Below are positions 33,578 through 41,243 of a stretch of 64,000 bases of DNA, in pieces. How positions within the stretch are numbered: position 1 is the stretch's first letter; each line of letters opens with the position of its first letter. Both the position numbers and the translations under genes were made by a program. The notes beneath the pieces are model-generated. The model was not told the origin of the DNA. It made no database searches and was given only the letters and a program-made list of their open reading frames with translations. Location of the stretch: contig NZ_JAALGE010000008.1 in the NCBI RefSeq assembly GCF_011057645.1, forward strand, positions 1 to 64,000, written 5' to 3'. Source of the stretch: Marisediminicola senii (GTDB lineage Bacteria; Actinomycetota; Actinomycetes; Actinomycetales; Microbacteriaceae).

Positions 33578-34516
33578 ATGAATGACGTCACAGCGCCAGT
33601 CTCCACAGTGCCACTCTCCACAGTGCCAGTCTCCACTGCGCCAGTCTCCACAGTGCCACTCTCCACAGCCACCGTCGCCGTGATCGGCGGGTCGGGGCTC
33701 TACAGCCTGTTCGACCCGGCCGACTCCGAGACCCGCACCATCGCGACCCCCTACGGACCGGCGCAGGTGACCATCGGCGACCTCGGGGGGCGTCGCACCG
33801 CCTTTCTCACCCGGCACGGAACGGATCACTCGGTCGCCCCGCACCTCATCAACTACCGGGCGAACATCTGGGCGCTCGCGTCGCTCGGCGTCACCGCGAT
33901 CGTCTCCAGCGCCGCGGTCGGCGGGGTCAGCCCGGAGTACCCGCCGGGCACCCTCGTGCTCACCGACCAGTTCATCGACCGCACCCACGGGCGCGCCGAC
34001 ACCTTCTACGACCGCGGGTCGGTGCAGCACCTCGCCGCGGCCGACCCGTTCTGCCCGACGCTGCACGCCGTCGCCGTCGATGCGCTCGCCTCGATCGGCG
34101 ACGAGGCACGCGACTCCGGCACCGTCGTCGTGATCCAGGGCCCGCGGTTCTCGACCCGCGCCGAGTCGCTGTGGTTCCGCGCGGCTGGCGCCCACACCGT
34201 GAACATGACGCTGTATCCGGAGGTGCCGCTCGCGGCCGAACTCGGCATGGGCACGGTAAACCTGTCGTTCGTGACCGACGCGGACGCGGGGCTGGCGCCG
34301 GCCGCGCGGGCCGGAGGGGACGCCTCGTCTGACGACGACGTCTCTGCCGAACTCGTGTTCGCGCGTCTCGCGGAAGCGCAGCCGCGCATCATCCGGGCCA
34401 TCGAGGCCATCATCCATTCGATCCCGGAGGACTACTCGCCCCGAGAGCTCATCGCGCCTGCCGAGATCGCGGCCGTGCTGGCGCGCGAGACCGTCGCTGT
34501 GGAGACGGCGTCATGA
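33578..34516 (+). CDS. mtnP: S-methyl-5'-thioadenosine phosphorylase
   Basis: A 312-residue purine phosphorylase of the MTAP type: 5'-methylthioadenosine + phosphate gives adenine + methylthioribose 1-phosphate. After an unusual repeat leader (five PVSTV-like pentapeptides, residues 7-31) comes VAVIGGSGLYSLF, then FLTRHGTDHSVAPHLINYRA (phosphate and ribose loops), VIQGPRFSTRAESLWFR and AHTVNMTLYPEVPLAAELGM. ATG 33578 is preferred over a TTG 12 bp upstream. Couples by ATGA to the epimerase gene; MTAP next to a galE-like gene is, to my knowledge, an old actinobacterial arrangement. Confidence 0.93.
   Translation: MNDVTAPVSTVPLSTVPVSTAPVSTVPLSTATVAVIGGSGLYSLFDPADSETRTIATPYGPAQVTIGDLGGRRTAFLTRHGTDHSVAPHLINYRANIWALASLGVTAIVSSAAVGGVSPEYPPGTLVLTDQFIDRTHGRADTFYDRGSVQHLAAADPFCPTLHAVAVDALASIGDEARDSGTVVVIQGPRFSTRAESLWFRAAGAHTVNMTLYPEVPLAAELGMGTVNLSFVTDADAGLAPAARAGGDASSDDDVSAELVFARLAEAQPRIIRAIEAIIHSIPEDYSPRELIAPAEIAAVLARETVAVETAS
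33596..33670 (+). repeat. Minisatellite of five 15-bp units in mtnP leader
   Basis: Five head-to-tail 15-bp units, consensus CCAGTCTCCACAGTG, encode PVSTV, PLSTV, PVSTA, PVSTV and PLSTA. Unit length is a multiple of three, so slippage would change leader length without a frameshift. Confidence 0.9.
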
Positions 34517-35607
34517 CCCTGCTCATCACCGGTGGAGCCGGGTTCATCGGATCGGCCATCGTGACCGCGGCACTCGACCGCGGCGACGACGTGCGCGTGC
34601 TCGACTCGCTGCGCGACGACGTGCACGGCGGGCAGCCCGACATCGATCCGCGCGTCGACTTCATCCGCGGTGACGTTCGCGACGCCGACGTGGTGCGCTC
34701 CGCCCTCGACGGCGTCGACGTGGTGTGCCACCAGGCGGCGAAGGTCGGCCTCGGCGTGGACTTCGCCGACGCTCCCGACTACGTGTCGTCGAACGACCTC
34801 GGCACCGCGGTGCTGCTGGCCGCGATGGCCGAGGCGGGCGTGATGCGGCTCGTTGTCGCGAGCTCGATGGTCGTCTACGGCGAGGGCAGCTACCGCGGCG
34901 CCGCCGGACTCACCCGCCCCGCGCCCCGCCGGGTCGAGGACCTCGACGCCGGCCGGTTCGACCCGCTCGACGCCGACGGCGGGGCGCTGGTGCCACAGCT
35001 CATCGCCGAGGATGCCCCGCTCGACCCCCGCAATGTCTACGCGATCACCAAGCTCACGCAGGAGTACCTCGCCACGTCGTGGGCCCGCAGCACCGGCGGG
35101 CGCGCAGCGGCACTGCGGTACCACAACGTCTACGGGCCGGGGATGCCGCAGAACACGCCGTACGCCGGTGTCGCGTCGCTGTTCCGGTCGGCGTTGCAGC
35201 GCGGCGAGGCGCCGCGAGTGTTCGAGGACGGCGCGCAACGCCGCGACTTCGTGCACGTGCGCGACATCGCCTCGGCGAACCTCGCGGCGATCGACTTCAC
35301 GGCCGGGCCTGGCGCGGGCGGGCCGGGGGCTGCCGGGTCAGGGGCGATGGATGCCTCGTTCCGCCCGTTCAACGTCGGAAGCGGAACCGTGCACACGATC
35401 GGCGAGATGGCCGAGCAGTTGAGCATCCACGCGGGTGGGCCGGCTCCGGTCGTGACGGGTGAGTACCGGCTGGGCGACGTGCGACACATCACCGCGTCAT
35501 CCGCTCGCCTGCAATCGGAGCTGGGCTGGACCCCGCGCGAGACCTTCGAGAGCGGCATGCGCGAGTTCGCGACGGCGCCCCTGCGCGCGGCGGTCACCCC
35601 GAAGTAG
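34513..35607 (+). CDS. NAD-dependent sugar epimerase/dehydratase
   Basis: A 364-residue extended short-chain dehydrogenase. Rossmann motif LLITGGAGFIGSAIV (GxxGxxG), catalytic Ser-Met-Val in ASSMVVYGEG and Tyr-x3-Lys in VYAITKLTQEY. RDFVHVRDIASANLAAIDF and FNVGSGTVHTIGEMAE follow UDP-glucose-4-epimerase-like proteins. Substrate not determined. The 4-bp overlap with mtnP and the glycosyltransferases downstream suggest nucleotide-sugar supply. The element at 35673-35855 lies just past its stop. Confidence 0.88.
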   Translation: MTLLITGGAGFIGSAIVTAALDRGDDVRVLDSLRDDVHGGQPDIDPRVDFIRGDVRDADVVRSALDGVDVVCHQAAKVGLGVDFADAPDYVSSNDLGTAVLLAAMAEAGVMRLVVASSMVVYGEGSYRGAAGLTRPAPRRVEDLDAGRFDPLDADGGALVPQLIAEDAPLDPRNVYAITKLTQEYLATSWARSTGGRAAALRYHNVYGPGMPQNTPYAGVASLFRSALQRGEAPRVFEDGAQRRDFVHVRDIASANLAAIDFTAGPGAGGPGAAGSGAMDASFRPFNVGSGTVHTIGEMAEQLSIHAGGPAPVVTGEYRLGDVRHITASSARLQSELGWTPRETFESGMREFATAPLRAAVTPK

Positions 35608-35672
35608 GTGTGGGTGCGGCCGGGCAGCCGCGCTACGAGACCGCGTGGCGCGGGACCCCGTGGCGCGGGCAG

Positions 35673-35855
35673 CTTTCATTATTCAGGAGTGGTTGGCCAG
35701 GGGTCGGGGGTGGATGCCGCGGTCCAGGCGCCTTTCGCGCCTGGACGCTGCACTTCCGCACCATTCGGCGCCCCTGTTCCTGAATATGGAGAGTTACCGG
35801 CCGCCGGTTCCTGAATACTGAAAGTTTCAGCCGGCCGGTTCCTGAATGATGAAAG
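35673..35855. repeat. Structured intergenic element, copy 2 (one inverted + three direct 18-nt motifs)
   Basis: The motif GTTCCTGAATRNTGAAAG is inverted at 35673-35690 and direct at 35776-35793, 35807-35824 and 35838-35855, again exactly 31 bp apart. Inverted-to-first-direct distance is 103 bp (102 in copy 1). A 10-bp perfect hairpin (GTCCAGGCGC 35722-35731 with GCGCCTGGAC 35737-35746) lies in the spacer. CCGGCCG (35797-35803) can pair with CGGCCGG (35832-35838) around the middle copy. It fills the gap between two convergent genes, ending 22 bases from the stop of the right one. Confidence 0.88.
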
Positions 35856-35877
35856 CCGCGCTGCCCGACCGGCCGCG

Positions 35878-37614
35878 CTACGAGACCGAGACGGTCACGG
35901 AGTGCAGTCCGCTGCTGCCGTTGGGCGCGGGCGACGCTTCGACCTCGGTCTGCACGAGCCCCGCGGCATCCGTCGCCCGAACGGTGATGCGGTGGTCGCC
36001 GGGGGTCGCGTCCCACGGGTACGACCACTGCAGCCAGCTGTCGACGGTGACCTCGCGGGCGAGGTCGGCCTCGCGCCACGCGCCGTCGTCGATGCGCACC
36101 TCGACGCGCGAGACGCCGATGTGCTGCGCCCAGGCGACCCCGGCGACGACCACGTCGCCCGCGTCGACCCCGGAGCGTGGGGTGTCGATGCGCGACGACA
36201 GCTTGATCGGGCCGCGGTCCGACCAGCCGCGCGGCGTCCAGTACGCGATGTCGTCGGCGAACGTCGTGACCTTCAGCTCCACGACCCACTTCGTCGCCGA
36301 CACGTAGCCGTAGAGCCCAGGCACGACCATGCGCACCGGAAACCCGTGCTGCAGCGGCAGCGGTTCGCCGTTCATGCCGACCGCGAGCAGCGCGTCGGTC
36401 GCGTCGTCCTGCAGCACCTCGAGCGGGGTCGACGCCGTGAAGCCGTCCGAGCTCGTCGACAGCACCATGTCGGCATCGGCGGACGGGCCGGCCATCGCGA
36501 GCACCTCGCGGATCGGATACCCGAGCCACAGCGCGTTGCCGATCAGGTCGCCCCCGACGGTGTTCGACACGCACGCGAGCGTCACGTAACGCTCGACGAG
36601 GGGCATCGCGAGCAGTTCGTCAAAGCCGATCTCGACCTCGCGGTCGACCATTCCGGTCACCCGCAGCCGCCATCCAGCCGGATCGAGCGACGGCACCTGG
36701 AGCGCTGTATCGATGCGGTAGAACTGGTCGTTCGGCGTGACGTAGGGCGTGAGCTCGGCGATGTCGAGCGCGCCGCCGTCGGGAATCGCGGGAGCGGGAT
36801 CGGCAGCCCCGGGCAGCCGGATCATGTCTCGCAGGTCGCTCACGGCGGTGGCCGCGGCACTCATCACGCGCGCACCGGCCCCGACCAGCGCGCTGCCGAC
36901 GCCGACCACGACGACCATGCGCAGAAAGCTGCGGCGCGCGTAGCGAACGCCAGGGGTCTGCGCCTGCAGCACCGGCAGCGGCATGTCGGCCGTCGCCCCG
37001 TCGTGCAGGTCCCGCGCCGACCCTGCCGCCTCACCCGCGCCGCCTGCACTGCCCGCACCGCCCGCACCGCGCGCCAGCTGCCCGCGCTCCGCGAGCTGCG
37101 ACACCACGTGCGCCCGCCGCGCGACCACGCGGTCCCACACCACGAGCCGCGCGACCAGCAGCCGCAGCATCGTCGCGCCGGCGAGCGCCCCGGCGACCGT
37201 CGGAAGGGCGTGGAGAATGGATGCGTCGGCGCGCGTCACCGCCGCGAACACCGCGAGCGCGGCAATCGACCCCAGCACCGCGATCCCCCACGGCGGCCGC
37301 CGCAGCTGCAGGATGCCGGCCGCAACGGCAAGCACGACGACCACCGCACCGAGCGACAGGAACAGCACGAGCTTGTCCGCGGTGTCGAACAGCGCGATGA
37401 CGAGGTCCTTGATGCCCGCGGGCACCAGGTCGATGACGAGCGACCCCACGGCGAGGATCGGGTTGCCGATACCGCCGAACAGCAGCGACACGACCTCGGC
37501 GACCGCGAGGGTGAGCAGGGCCGAGACGGTCCCGGCGACGGCGGCCCAGCCGGCGAGCCTGGTGGGGGCGATGCCCTGGTCGGCGGCGGGGCGAGTGGCG
37601 GCGAGCGAAGTCAC
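35878..37614 (-). CDS. Membrane-bound sulfite-oxidase-fold molybdoenzyme
   Basis: A 578-residue molybdopterin-dependent oxidoreductase. Residues ~20-160 hold four membrane helices and a further hydrophobic signal-like helix lies at ~228-250. The SUOX catalytic domain (~285-470) has the Mo-ligand Cys in YVTLACVSNTVGGDLIGNAL (~348). MVVPGLYGYVSATKWVVELK completes it, followed by a Mo-co dimerisation-like Ig domain to the end. The reaction is unknown; relatives reduce S- or N-oxides or oxidise sulfite outside the membrane. No twin-Arg pair is obvious at the very N-terminus. TATCCT precedes the GTG start with 6-nt spacing. Confidence 0.9.
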   Translation of the reverse strand: MTSLAATRPAADQGIAPTRLAGWAAVAGTVSALLTLAVAEVVSLLFGGIGNPILAVGSLVIDLVPAGIKDLVIALFDTADKLVLFLSLGAVVVVLAVAAGILQLRRPPWGIAVLGSIAALAVFAAVTRADASILHALPTVAGALAGATMLRLLVARLVVWDRVVARRAHVVSQLAERGQLARGAGGAGSAGGAGEAAGSARDLHDGATADMPLPVLQAQTPGVRYARRSFLRMVVVVGVGSALVGAGARVMSAAATAVSDLRDMIRLPGAADPAPAIPDGGALDIAELTPYVTPNDQFYRIDTALQVPSLDPAGWRLRVTGMVDREVEIGFDELLAMPLVERYVTLACVSNTVGGDLIGNALWLGYPIREVLAMAGPSADADMVLSTSSDGFTASTPLEVLQDDATDALLAVGMNGEPLPLQHGFPVRMVVPGLYGYVSATKWVVELKVTTFADDIAYWTPRGWSDRGPIKLSSRIDTPRSGVDAGDVVVAGVAWAQHIGVSRVEVRIDDGAWREADLAREVTVDSWLQWSYPWDATPGDHRITVRATDAAGLVQTEVEASPAPNGSSGLHSVTVSVS

Positions 37615-37620
37615 GGCCTC

Positions 37621-37626
37621 AGGATA
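37621..37626 (-). promoter_or_regulatory. -10 box, leaderless promoter
   Basis: On the minus strand TATCCT, 6 nt, then GTG at 37614. Confidence 0.5.
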
Positions 37627-37685
37627 GGTGGGGCACCTGCCAGCCCGCCCGGCCAGCCCACCTCAGCCAGCACCAGGAGACCACG

Positions 37686-38582
37686 ATGACGAACTACCAG
37701 GCACGACCGGCCACCGCAGAGTCCTTCCGGCTGTCGGAGGGTCCGCTCTGGGACGCACCGCGAAACCGCGTGCTCTGGGTCGACATCGAGGGCCGGGCCG
37801 TGCTCGAGGGGTCGCTCGCCGGCGACCTCGTGCTGGTGACCGCGCGCCACGAGTTCGACACCAGGGTCGGTGCCGTCGTGCCCGCCGCCGACGGCCGCCT
37901 GCTCGTCGCCGCGCAGGAGCAACTACTCGTCGTGCAGCCGAACGGCGACCGCACGCCTGGGCCGCGCTTCGTCACCTCCGGGGTCGACAGCCGCGCCAAT
38001 GACGGATCCGTCGACCCCGCCGGGCGCTTCCTCATCGGAACCTTGGCCCTCGACGAGCGCGAAAAGCAGGAGTCGCTGTACCGCGTCGAGGACGACGGCT
38101 CGCTGACCACGATCGACGACGACCTCACCCTGTCGAACGGTCTCGCCTGGTCGCCTGACGGCGCCGTCTTCTACAGCACCGACACCACGTCGAAGACGAT
38201 CTACTCGCGCAGCTACGACAAGGCGACCGGTGACGTCGGTGAGCGCCGCGTGCACCTGACGCTGGACTCCGGATCGCCCGACGGACTGTGTTGCGACGCC
38301 GACGGCACCCTGTGGGTCGCGGTGTTCGGCGAGGGCGAGATCCGGCACTTCGGCACCGACGGCGCGCTTCTCGATACCGTCACCGTCCCCGCGCCGAACA
38401 CCACGAGCGTCGCGTTCATCGGCCCGAACCTCGACACGCTGCTCATCACCACGGGACGCGACAACCTCTCCCCCGAGGAGCTCGCCGAGTACCCCGACTC
38501 CGGCAAGCTCTTCACCGCCCGAGTCGGCGCGACCGGCCAGTACTCCACACCGTGGTCGGGTTCCTGGGCGGCGGACGCCTAG
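37686..38582 (+). CDS. SMP-30/gluconolactonase-family protein
   Basis: A 298-residue six-bladed propeller of the SMP-30/regucalcin family, divalent-metal lactonases. Metal-site and blade motifs: RLSEGPLWDAPRNRVLWVDI, SRANDGSVDPAGRFLIGTLA, LTLSNGLAWSPDGAVFYSTD and SPDGLCCDADGTLWVAVFGE. Probably cytosolic; the lactone substrate is unknown. The ATG has AGGAG 8 nt upstream. Divergent from the molybdoenzyme gene and followed by the GT2 gene with 92 bp between. Confidence 0.93.
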   Translation: MTNYQARPATAESFRLSEGPLWDAPRNRVLWVDIEGRAVLEGSLAGDLVLVTARHEFDTRVGAVVPAADGRLLVAAQEQLLVVQPNGDRTPGPRFVTSGVDSRANDGSVDPAGRFLIGTLALDEREKQESLYRVEDDGSLTTIDDDLTLSNGLAWSPDGAVFYSTDTTSKTIYSRSYDKATGDVGERRVHLTLDSGSPDGLCCDADGTLWVAVFGEGEIRHFGTDGALLDTVTVPAPNTTSVAFIGPNLDTLLITTGRDNLSPEELAEYPDSGKLFTARVGATGQYSTPWSGSWAADA

Positions 38583-38662
38583 CCCGGTTTGTAACCCAGC
38601 CGCGGGTCATACCGCACGGCACGCCGCAGCACCACCCGCAGCGGTGCACAGCATCCACCTCG

Positions 38663-38668
38663 TACAGT
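38663..38668 (+). promoter_or_regulatory. -10 box, leaderless promoter
   Basis: TACAGT, 6 nt, then ATG at 38675. Confidence 0.55.
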
Positions 38669-38674
38669 CGGGGG

Positions 38675-39379
38675 ATGACGAACCCGGGGGAACGCCCAGA
38701 CATCACCGTTGACGTGGTGTTCCCCTGCCTCAACGAGGAGCAGGCGCTGCCGTGGCTGCTCGGTCGCCTGCCCGCCGGCTACCGCGCCATCGTGGTCGAC
38801 AACGGGTCGACTGACCGCTCCGCCGAGGTCGCCCGCGAACACGGCGCAACGGTCGTCACCGAAGCCCGCCGCGGGTTCGGCGCCGCCGCGCACACCGGGC
38901 TGATGGCGGCGACCGCGCCCTACGTCGCCTTCTGCGACGCGGATGCCTCGATGGATCCCGCCGACCTGCCCCTCGTCGTCGACCCCATCCGCTCCGGCCA
39001 GGTCGAGCTCGTACTCGGACGCCGCCGCCCCACCACCCGCGCCGCCTGGCCCATCCACGCGCGCATCGCCAACCTCGTCCTCGCCCTGCTCATGCGCAAT
39101 GCGACCGGCCTCCCCCTGCACGACCTCGGACCGATGCGCGCCGCGAACCGGCCCGCCCTCGTCGCCCTCGCCCTCACGGACCGCCGCAGCGGCTACCCGC
39201 TCGAGATGGTGCTGCGCGGCAACGCGGAGGGCTGGCGCATCCGCGAGGTCGACACCCCCTACGCGCCGCGCGTCGGGCGCTCCAAGGTGACCGGAACCGT
39301 CAAGGGCACCATCACCGCGGTGCGCGACATGTCGCGCCTGCTGCGCGAGCAGCGCCGCGCCGGGGTACCGACCTCGTGA
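38675..39379 (+). CDS. GT2-family glycosyltransferase
   Basis: A 234-residue GT-A enzyme. N-terminal VDVVFPCLNEEQALPWLLGR, nucleotide-binding VVDNGSTDRSAEVAREHGA and metal-binding FCDADASMDPADLPLVV (DAD) define a dolichyl-phosphate-mannose-synthase-like GT2. It ends in a basic region without membrane helices. The donor and acceptor are unknown; transfer to a polyprenyl phosphate is a reasonable guess given the GT87-type gene nearby. Coupled to the DUF2064 gene by GTGA. A leaderless -10 box fixes the start. Confidence 0.9.
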   Translation: MTNPGERPDITVDVVFPCLNEEQALPWLLGRLPAGYRAIVVDNGSTDRSAEVAREHGATVVTEARRGFGAAAHTGLMAATAPYVAFCDADASMDPADLPLVVDPIRSGQVELVLGRRRPTTRAAWPIHARIANLVLALLMRNATGLPLHDLGPMRAANRPALVALALTDRRSGYPLEMVLRGNAEGWRIREVDTPYAPRVGRSKVTGTVKGTITAVRDMSRLLREQRRAGVPTS

Positions 39380-40026
39380 CGACCCTGGTACTCATCGCCA
39401 AGGAGACCATCCCGGGCAGGGTGAAGACCCGCCTGCACCCTCCGCTGACCCTCGAGCAAGCCGCAGAACTCGCAGCCGCGGCCATCGCCGACACCCTCGA
39501 TGCCGCCGCCGGGGTACCCGCCGACCGCCGCGTTCTGCTCTTCGACGGAAACCGCGTGCCCCCCGGCTCCGAACACTACGACGTGATGACTCAAGTGAGC
39601 GGCGACCTCGACGAGCGCCTCGGCGCGATGTTCGACGCGTGCGACGGCCCGACCGCGCTCATCGGCATGGACACCCCGCAGCTCACCGCCGACCTGCTCG
39701 CCCCCATGTTCACCGACTGGCCAGCCGACGTCGACGCGTTCTTCGGCCCCGCCACCGACGGCGGCTTCTGGTGCCTCGCGCTGCGCGAACCCACCGGTGA
39801 CCTGCTGCGCGGCGTACCCATGTCACGCGACGACACCGGCGAGATCCAGCTCCAGCGATTGCGCGATGCAGGACTCAGGGTGTGGATGCTGCAGCCCCTG
39901 ACCGACGTCGACACGATCGACGACGCCCGCGAGGTCGCGGCCGACGCACCCCACACTCGCTTCGCGAACACCCTCACGCGCTTTCTCGCGTCCGACAGCA
40001 CCAGCGCCGTGGAGGTGCCCCGATGA
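39376..40026 (+). CDS. DUF2064 (GT-A-fold) protein
   Basis: A 216-residue protein of the DUF2064 / TIGR04282 family, related to nucleotide-sugar transferases. Diagnostic parts: TLVLIAKETIPGRVKTRLHP, QVSGDLDERLGAMFDACDGP, TALIGMDTPQLTADLLAPMF and DAFFGPATDGGFWCLALREP. The reaction is unproven; relatives are found beside GT2 enzymes and, in some bacteria, arsenosugar genes. Overlaps the GT2 gene before it and the methyltransferase after it by 4 bp each, so the three act together. Confidence 0.9.
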   Translation: MTTLVLIAKETIPGRVKTRLHPPLTLEQAAELAAAAIADTLDAAAGVPADRRVLLFDGNRVPPGSEHYDVMTQVSGDLDERLGAMFDACDGPTALIGMDTPQLTADLLAPMFTDWPADVDAFFGPATDGGFWCLALREPTGDLLRGVPMSRDDTGEIQLQRLRDAGLRVWMLQPLTDVDTIDDAREVAADAPHTRFANTLTRFLASDSTSAVEVPR

Positions 40027-40739
40027 GCATCGCTGCGAACACCAACGACATGGCCAACGACATGGCCGAATCCGACGCCACCTTCGGCGCGGGCGGCTCT
40101 GAGCCGTACGCCACCGCGCTGCGCCGCAACGAGTCGGCAGTGCTGCACCTGCACGACGACCTCGAGGGCACCGTCAGCGCCTCGTCGACCATGGACGTCG
40201 CCAAGTGGAACGCCGACGCCGACGCCGCCGACCTCACCCTGCTGCGCAGCGTGACCGGGCCGGTGCTCGACATCGGCTGCGGCCCCGGCCGCATGGTGCG
40301 CGCCGCCCGCTCCCTCGGCATCGAGGCGCTCGGCATCGACGTGTCGCCGACCGCGGTCTCCATCGCGATCGACGCCGGACTCGCCGTCATCCAGGGATCG
40401 ATCTTCGACCCGATGCCGTCCGAGGGGCAATGGCAGACCGCCCTGCTCGTCGACGGCAACATCGGCATCGGCGGCGACGTCTCCGCCATGCTGCAACGCT
40501 GCACGGAACTGCTGTCGCCCACCGGCGAGATCGTGGTCGAACTGCACGCCGACCCCGAGCACGATCGCACCTACCGCGGCATGCTGGTCGGAACCGACGG
40601 CACGGCGAGCGCGTCGTTCCCGTGGGCCGAGATCGGCCTCGAGCGCCTGCTGGAGCGTGCAGCGGCCCTGGGGCTCGTCTCGCGGCAGAGCTGGCTCGTC
40701 GCCGGTCGCAGCTTCGTGCGCCTCGCGCCCGCGGCGTAG
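40023..40739 (+). CDS. Class I SAM-dependent methyltransferase
   Basis: A 238-residue methyltransferase. SAM-binding motif I is VLDIGCGPGRMVRAARSLGI, motif II acid in ALGIDVSPTAV, then LVDGNIGIGGD as motif IV. The N-terminal ~55 residues (EPYATALRRNESAVLHLHDD) are family-specific. The acceptor is not predictable from sequence. ATG 40023 overlaps the DUF2064 stop (ATGA). Convergent with the membrane gene at 40746, 6 bp away. Confidence 0.9.
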   Translation: MSIAANTNDMANDMAESDATFGAGGSEPYATALRRNESAVLHLHDDLEGTVSASSTMDVAKWNADADAADLTLLRSVTGPVLDIGCGPGRMVRAARSLGIEALGIDVSPTAVSIAIDAGLAVIQGSIFDPMPSEGQWQTALLVDGNIGIGGDVSAMLQRCTELLSPTGEIVVELHADPEHDRTYRGMLVGTDGTASASFPWAEIGLERLLERAAALGLVSRQSWLVAGRSFVRLAPAA

Positions 40740-40745
40740 GACGCG

Positions 40746-41243
40746 CTACGACCTCGCGCTGCCTGTCCGCGCCCTGCGCGCCCGCACCGCGAGGTACCCC
40801 GCGATCACCGCGGCGGTGAGCGCAGCCAGCACGACGTAGAACACGACGAGGTTGCCCGCGTAGTCCAGCGGCAGCACGGTCGGGTTGAGCGTTCCGACAC
40901 CCTGCTTGTAGATCTGCGGGAACACCACCAGCGCGACGATCGCCCCGACCACGATGGCGCCCTGCAGGATGGCGAGCACCGCGACCGGCACGCGCCTGCC
41001 GGCCCTGCGCAGCACGAGCGAGACGCCGAGTACCCCGAACGCGATGATGCCGTCGTGGATGACCAGTGCGCCGATGAACCAGGCGAGGATGCCGAGGTAC
41101 CGCGACGGGTTGACCTGGTCGAGCAGCACGACGCCGCCGAGCACGAGGCCCGCGACGCCGAGCACGATGAATCCGATGCGCCACGCCCGCATGGCCGCGG
41201 CAGACATCGGCGGGCGTTGCCCGGCACGAGAAATGCCCGACAT
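40746..41243 (-). CDS. Four-helix membrane protein beside molybdoenzyme
   Basis: A 165-residue protein with four hydrophobic helices: WRIGFIVLGVAGLVLGGVVL, GILAWFIGALVIHDGIIAFG, VAVLAILQGAIVVGAIVALV and LVVFYVVLAALTAAVIAGYL. A His-Asp (IHDGIIA) lies in helix two. Function unknown. Start overlaps the stop of the molybdoenzyme gene by one base (TGATG), suggesting a membrane partner or assembly factor for that enzyme. Confidence 0.78.
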   Translation of the reverse strand: MSGISRAGQRPPMSAAAMRAWRIGFIVLGVAGLVLGGVVLLDQVNPSRYLGILAWFIGALVIHDGIIAFGVLGVSLVLRRAGRRVPVAVLAILQGAIVVGAIVALVVFPQIYKQGVGTLNPTVLPLDYAGNLVVFYVVLAALTAAVIAGYLAVRARRARTGSARS

